From: Bermanella sp034112345
GTDB taxonomy: Bacteria > Pseudomonadota > Gammaproteobacteria > Pseudomonadales > Oceanobacteraceae
Direction: 5' to 3'
Assembly: GCA_034112345.1 (NCBI GenBank)
Contig: JAWUVN010000067.1
Location: 1 to 15,764, forward strand
DNA: 15,764 bases
Position 1 is the first letter of the stretch; each line of letters begins with the position of its first letter. Shown here piece by piece: positions 12,968 through 15,764 of this stretch. The notes under the pieces were generated by a model that worked only from the letters and a program-made list of their open reading frames with translations, had not been told where the DNA came from and searched no databases. A program made the translations under genes and the position numbers.

Positions 12968-15037
12968 ATGAATACACCGCTATGGGCCCCATCAGAACAA
13001 CAAATCGAGCAAACAAATCTTTATAATTTTATGAAGTTTGTGGCTAAAGATGGGCATAAAATTGATCATTACCAAGACCTTTACGATTTCTCTGTACGCC
13101 TACCCCAATTGTTTTGGAAATATCTATGGGACTACGGATCGTTTATCCAAGCATCAGAACATACAAGTGTATTACAAACCAATGGCGACATATTAGGGTC
13201 AAAATGGTTTGAAGGTGCGACCTTTAACTTTGCTCAAAATTTACTGAAATTCAGAGACGATCGACCAGCCATAACCGCTTACGATGAACGCGGAAAACAA
13301 CAAGCCATTAGTTACGCCCAATTATATAAACGGGTTATGCATTTAAGTAATTGGTTTAGACAGCAAGGTATTCAACCCGGTGACCGCATCGTTGCTTTTA
13401 TGCCAAACGTACCTGAAGCCATCATTGCCATGTTAGCTGCTGTAAGTATTGGCGCAGTATGGTCAAGCTGCTCACCCGATTTTGGCTTGCAAGGTGTGGT
13501 AGATCGATTTGGTCAAATCAAACCTAAAATCATCATCACCACCGACGGTTACTTTTATAGCGGTAAAACCCTAAACAGCTTAGAAAAGTTAAACCTAATT
13601 TTGGAAGACCTAAGCAGTATTGAACATGTAGTGGTTGTGCCTTACGTCAATAAAGACCTTACGCAACCCAGTACTGAAGACCAGTTAATTAACAGTAAAA
13701 GCAATACCAGCCCATCTCAGGCAATTACTTTATGGCAAGACGCTATGAATATTGGAGAAGGCATCGCGGTGCAAAAAAGTGAACGCACGCAACAAAGCAT
13801 CCACAGTATGGAAATCGAATTTGAAGCACTGCCCTTTGACCACCCTTTATATATTTTATACAGCTCGGGTACCACAGGCGCTCCAAAGTGTATTGTGCAT
13901 AGCGCGGGCGGTACATTAATTCAGCACTATAAAGAATTAGTTTTACATACCGATGTTAAATCCGACGACACGCTTTTTTACTACACAACATGCGGCTGGA
14001 TGATGTGGAACTGGATGACCTCGACCCTAATGACAGGGGCATCATTGGTTATATTTGACGGTTCGCCTTTTTACCCTGAAACCCAAACACTTTGGAACAT
14101 GATTGAAGAACAAAAGGTCAGCATTTTTGGCACCAGTGCCAAATACATAAGCACTTTACATAAACTCGATTACATTCCTAATCAGCATCACGACCTTAGT
14201 CATATAAAAACCTTACTTTCAACAGGCTCACCATTAAGCAGCGAAAGCTATGACTTTGCTTACCGTTCAATTAAACAAGATATGTGTTTAAGCAGTATTG
14301 CCGGTGGCACCGATATTATTTCGTGTTTTGTTTTAGGTAATCCCACACTGCCCGTTTATAAAGGCGAAATACAATGCCTTGGCTTAGGCATGGCCGTGAA
14401 CGTATACGATGATAAAGGACAAGCCCTAGATGATAATCAGCAAGGCGAGCTGGTATGCGAAAAGCCATTTCCTGCTATGCCTATTGGTTTCTATAATGAT
14501 AATAACGACGAGAAATACCTGTCGAGCTACTTTAAAAAATTCAATAACGTTTGGGCGCACGGCGACATTGTTGAAAAAATTCCACGTGAATTTAATCAAC
14601 ATAAATATACCAGCCTTGTAATACATGGCCGCAGTGATGCGGTGTTAAATCCAGGCGGTGTACGAATAGGAACCGCTGAAATTTATCGTCAGGTAGAAAA
14701 AGTCGACGCTGTGATAGAAAGTATTGCGGTGGGCCAAACTTGGCCAAAAGACAGTGATGATGTAAGAGTTGTACTGTTTGTGGTGCTAAAACCTAATCAA
14801 GTACTAAACGATGCTTTAATTAAAGAAATAAAAACCACCATTAGATCAAACACCACGCCTAGGCACGTGCCCAGTGTAATATTACAAGTACCAGATATAC
14901 CTAAAACACTGTCGGGTAAAATTGTTGAAGTAGCAGTACGAGACACCATTAATGGTAAGCCCGTAAAAAATAAAGATGCGTTATTAAACCCTGATTCACT
15001 ATCTTTATATGAGAACCTGGCCGCTCTGAATAGGTAA
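12968..15037 (+). CDS. aacS: Acetoacetyl-CoA synthetase (acetoacetate-CoA ligase)
   Basis: This cytosolic enzyme of the acyl-adenylate superfamily converts acetoacetate, ATP and CoA to acetoacetyl-CoA. At 689 residues it matches the family's 650-690. Seen in order: an N-terminal cap with LWAPSEQQIEQTNLYNF and GSKWFEGATFNFAQNLL, the P-loop-like SSGTTGAPK at 299-307, GTSAKYI, a core SIAGGTDIISCFVLGNP that is characteristic of acetoacetyl-CoA rather than acetyl-CoA synthetases, GRSDAVLNPGGVRIGTAEIY from 554, and the C-terminal LSGK with the adenylation lysine K651. GAG six bases before ATG 12968 is a weak ribosome site. It is monocistronic. In this window it completes the route from leucine (via liuE) and from the BKACE enzyme: acetoacetate is reactivated and can be cut by thiolase or used for polyhydroxybutyrate. 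It is not adjacent to liuE, although in some bacteria the two genes are close. Confidence 0.95.
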   Translation: MNTPLWAPSEQQIEQTNLYNFMKFVAKDGHKIDHYQDLYDFSVRLPQLFWKYLWDYGSFIQASEHTSVLQTNGDILGSKWFEGATFNFAQNLLKFRDDRPAITAYDERGKQQAISYAQLYKRVMHLSNWFRQQGIQPGDRIVAFMPNVPEAIIAMLAAVSIGAVWSSCSPDFGLQGVVDRFGQIKPKIIITTDGYFYSGKTLNSLEKLNLILEDLSSIEHVVVVPYVNKDLTQPSTEDQLINSKSNTSPSQAITLWQDAMNIGEGIAVQKSERTQQSIHSMEIEFEALPFDHPLYILYSSGTTGAPKCIVHSAGGTLIQHYKELVLHTDVKSDDTLFYYTTCGWMMWNWMTSTLMTGASLVIFDGSPFYPETQTLWNMIEEQKVSIFGTSAKYISTLHKLDYIPNQHHDLSHIKTLLSTGSPLSSESYDFAYRSIKQDMCLSSIAGGTDIISCFVLGNPTLPVYKGEIQCLGLGMAVNVYDDKGQALDDNQQGELVCEKPFPAMPIGFYNDNNDEKYLSSYFKKFNNVWAHGDIVEKIPREFNQHKYTSLVIHGRSDAVLNPGGVRIGTAEIYRQVEKVDAVIESIAVGQTWPKDSDDVRVVLFVVLKPNQVLNDALIKEIKTTIRSNTTPRHVPSVILQVPDIPKTLSGKIVEVAVRDTINGKPVKNKDALLNPDSLSLYENLAALNR

Positions 15038-15066
15038 CCAAGCCTTATTTACTTAAATTGAATGCC

Positions 15067-15084
15067 ACCGCTATTTATAGCGGT
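15067..15084. terminator. Hairpin between aacS and the converging gene, overlapping its stop codon
   Basis: ACCGCTA (15067-15073), loop TTTA, TAGCGGT (15078-15084), a perfect 7-bp stem. The stop of the minus-strand gene (15073-15071) is inside the stem. Neither side has a clear T-run, so termination strength is doubtful. Confidence 0.45.
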
Positions 15085-15764
15085 CTGGGTATTCATGATT
15101 GGCTATTTTAGAACTAACGGTAATGCCGTGATCAAGGTGTCGTTTAATCATAATACTTAAACGATCCTCTTTTTCTTTGTAGTCAGATATTCCTAAATTA
15201 TAAATTTTCAATGCCTTTAACGCATTGCGTTTACGATTCGTCTTTAGCAGTTGATACGCCTGTTTAAATTTTGGTTCAACCGGTAAATCACTGACCACCT
15301 TATCTTTAACTTGCCCAAAGATTGTTTGAATTTCTGCTAAATGATGGGTCTTAAGATCTTGCCATATATCTTTAATCAATTGATTTCGAGCAGTATCTAA
15401 TTGTTTATAAAACTGTTGCTTAATAATTGCTTTATTCTTTTTAAGGTCATTACTAAGCTCAGCCTCAATAGTGAAATTACCCGCTGAATTCACCTGATTA
15501 ATTAAACTGTCTTTTAAGTTATCTACCACTTCAACAGTATAATGGGTTCGAATATATGCCCGTTGAACTTCTGTATACGTGTAACTGCCCTTTCCTTTGT
15601 CATCAAATACAACTTGCTTTTTAATCGCATCATCACGCCCGATTAAAAAAGAATTCGATAAATTGATATACACCGCAATTTGCGCAGCGTTGCTCGATGA
15701 CGTCCATTTGAATTTAATGCTTTCATCGTTAAATGTCTTCTCAGGTAAACTTAACCCCTTGCCA
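15071..15764 (-). CDS. Hypothetical protein, C-terminal part (N-terminus beyond the window)
   Basis: The frame stays open from the stop at 15071-15073 to the window edge, giving at least 230 residues, so the GTG at 15673 is not the real start. I do not recognise the family. The visible part begins GKGLSLPEKTFNDESIKFKW and continues through WTSSSNAAQIAVYINLSNSF, which looks like beta-strand sequence. The C-terminal two thirds are predicted helical and rich in Lys, Gln and Asn (KDSLINQVNSAG, FYKQLDTARNQLIKDIWQDL, FKQAYQLLKTNRKRNALKALK, DRLSIMIKRHLDHGI), resembling a helical or weak coiled-coil domain. No signal peptide or membrane segment is visible in this part. Its base composition is like its neighbours. 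Function unknown; it converges on aacS with a shared hairpin between them. Confidence 0.8.
   Translation of the reverse strand, partial: GKGLSLPEKTFNDESIKFKWTSSSNAAQIAVYINLSNSFLIGRDDAIKKQVVFDDKGKGSYTYTEVQRAYIRTHYTVEVVDNLKDSLINQVNSAGNFTIEAELSNDLKKNKAIIKQQFYKQLDTARNQLIKDIWQDLKTHHLAEIQTIFGQVKDKVVSDLPVEPKFKQAYQLLKTNRKRNALKALKIYNLGISDYKEKEDRLSIMIKRHLDHGITVSSKIANHEYPDRYK

Noticed and set aside
15071..15673. GTG 15673 as the start of the last gene
   Set aside because: The frame remains open through 15764 with protein-like sequence, so the gene is truncated by the window rather than starting there.
1..15764. CRISPR arrays, tRNA or rRNA genes, insertion sequences, phage genes or defence systems
   Set aside because: No spaced direct repeats, cloverleaf-type sequences, transposases, integrases or defence-type domains were seen on either strand.

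Overview
The window looks like a chromosomal segment of a low- to mid-GC gammaproteobacterium, probably marine and of the Oceanospirillales type. The assignment is an inference from three things: a liu-type leucine/isovalerate catabolism operon, a Pseudomonas-like REP sequence, and a cytoplasmic CZB-domain chemoreceptor. No RNA gene, CRISPR array, insertion sequence or phage gene is visible.

Positions 1-4383, plus strand, hold the end of a leucine-degradation operon: the 3' end of liuB (methylcrotonyl-CoA carboxylase, carboxyltransferase subunit), liuC (methylglutaconyl-CoA hydratase), liuD (biotin-carrying carboxylase subunit) and liuE (HMG-CoA lyase). Two anomalies sit at its start. The last ten codons of liuB occur a second time exactly 80 bp downstream, differing only at three synonymous third positions. 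liuC is cut by an in-frame TAA at codon 59, one codon before its oxyanion-hole motif. An inverted REP doublet separates liuD from liuE.

Positions 4406-7921 hold two minus-strand genes: a soluble chemoreceptor with a C-terminal zinc-binding CZB domain and a possible sigma-28 promoter, then a YtcJ-like amidohydrolase with a lipoprotein signal. They are separated by 473 bp of AT-rich sequence without a gene.

Positions 7922-8883 hold a structured intergenic stretch with a 120-bp element bounded by 12-bp inverted repeats, followed by a lone small ankyrin-repeat gene on the plus strand. Its last codons double as the intrinsic terminator of the convergent gene.

Positions 8925-12768 hold, on the minus strand, a BKACE-family beta-keto acid cleavage enzyme with a leader hairpin and an upstream palindrome, and a penicillin-acylase-type Ntn hydrolase with a good sigma-70 promoter and a strong terminator.

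Positions 12968-15037, plus strand, encode acetoacetyl-CoA synthetase. From 15071 to the window edge runs the 3' part of an unrecognised minus-strand gene.

The functional thread is acetoacetate. HMG-CoA lyase and the BKACE enzyme both release it, and acetoacetyl-CoA synthetase reactivates it for thiolysis to acetyl-CoA. I see no clearly new multi-gene system. The strongest anomalies are the interrupted liuC and the synonymously diverged liuB tail duplication.
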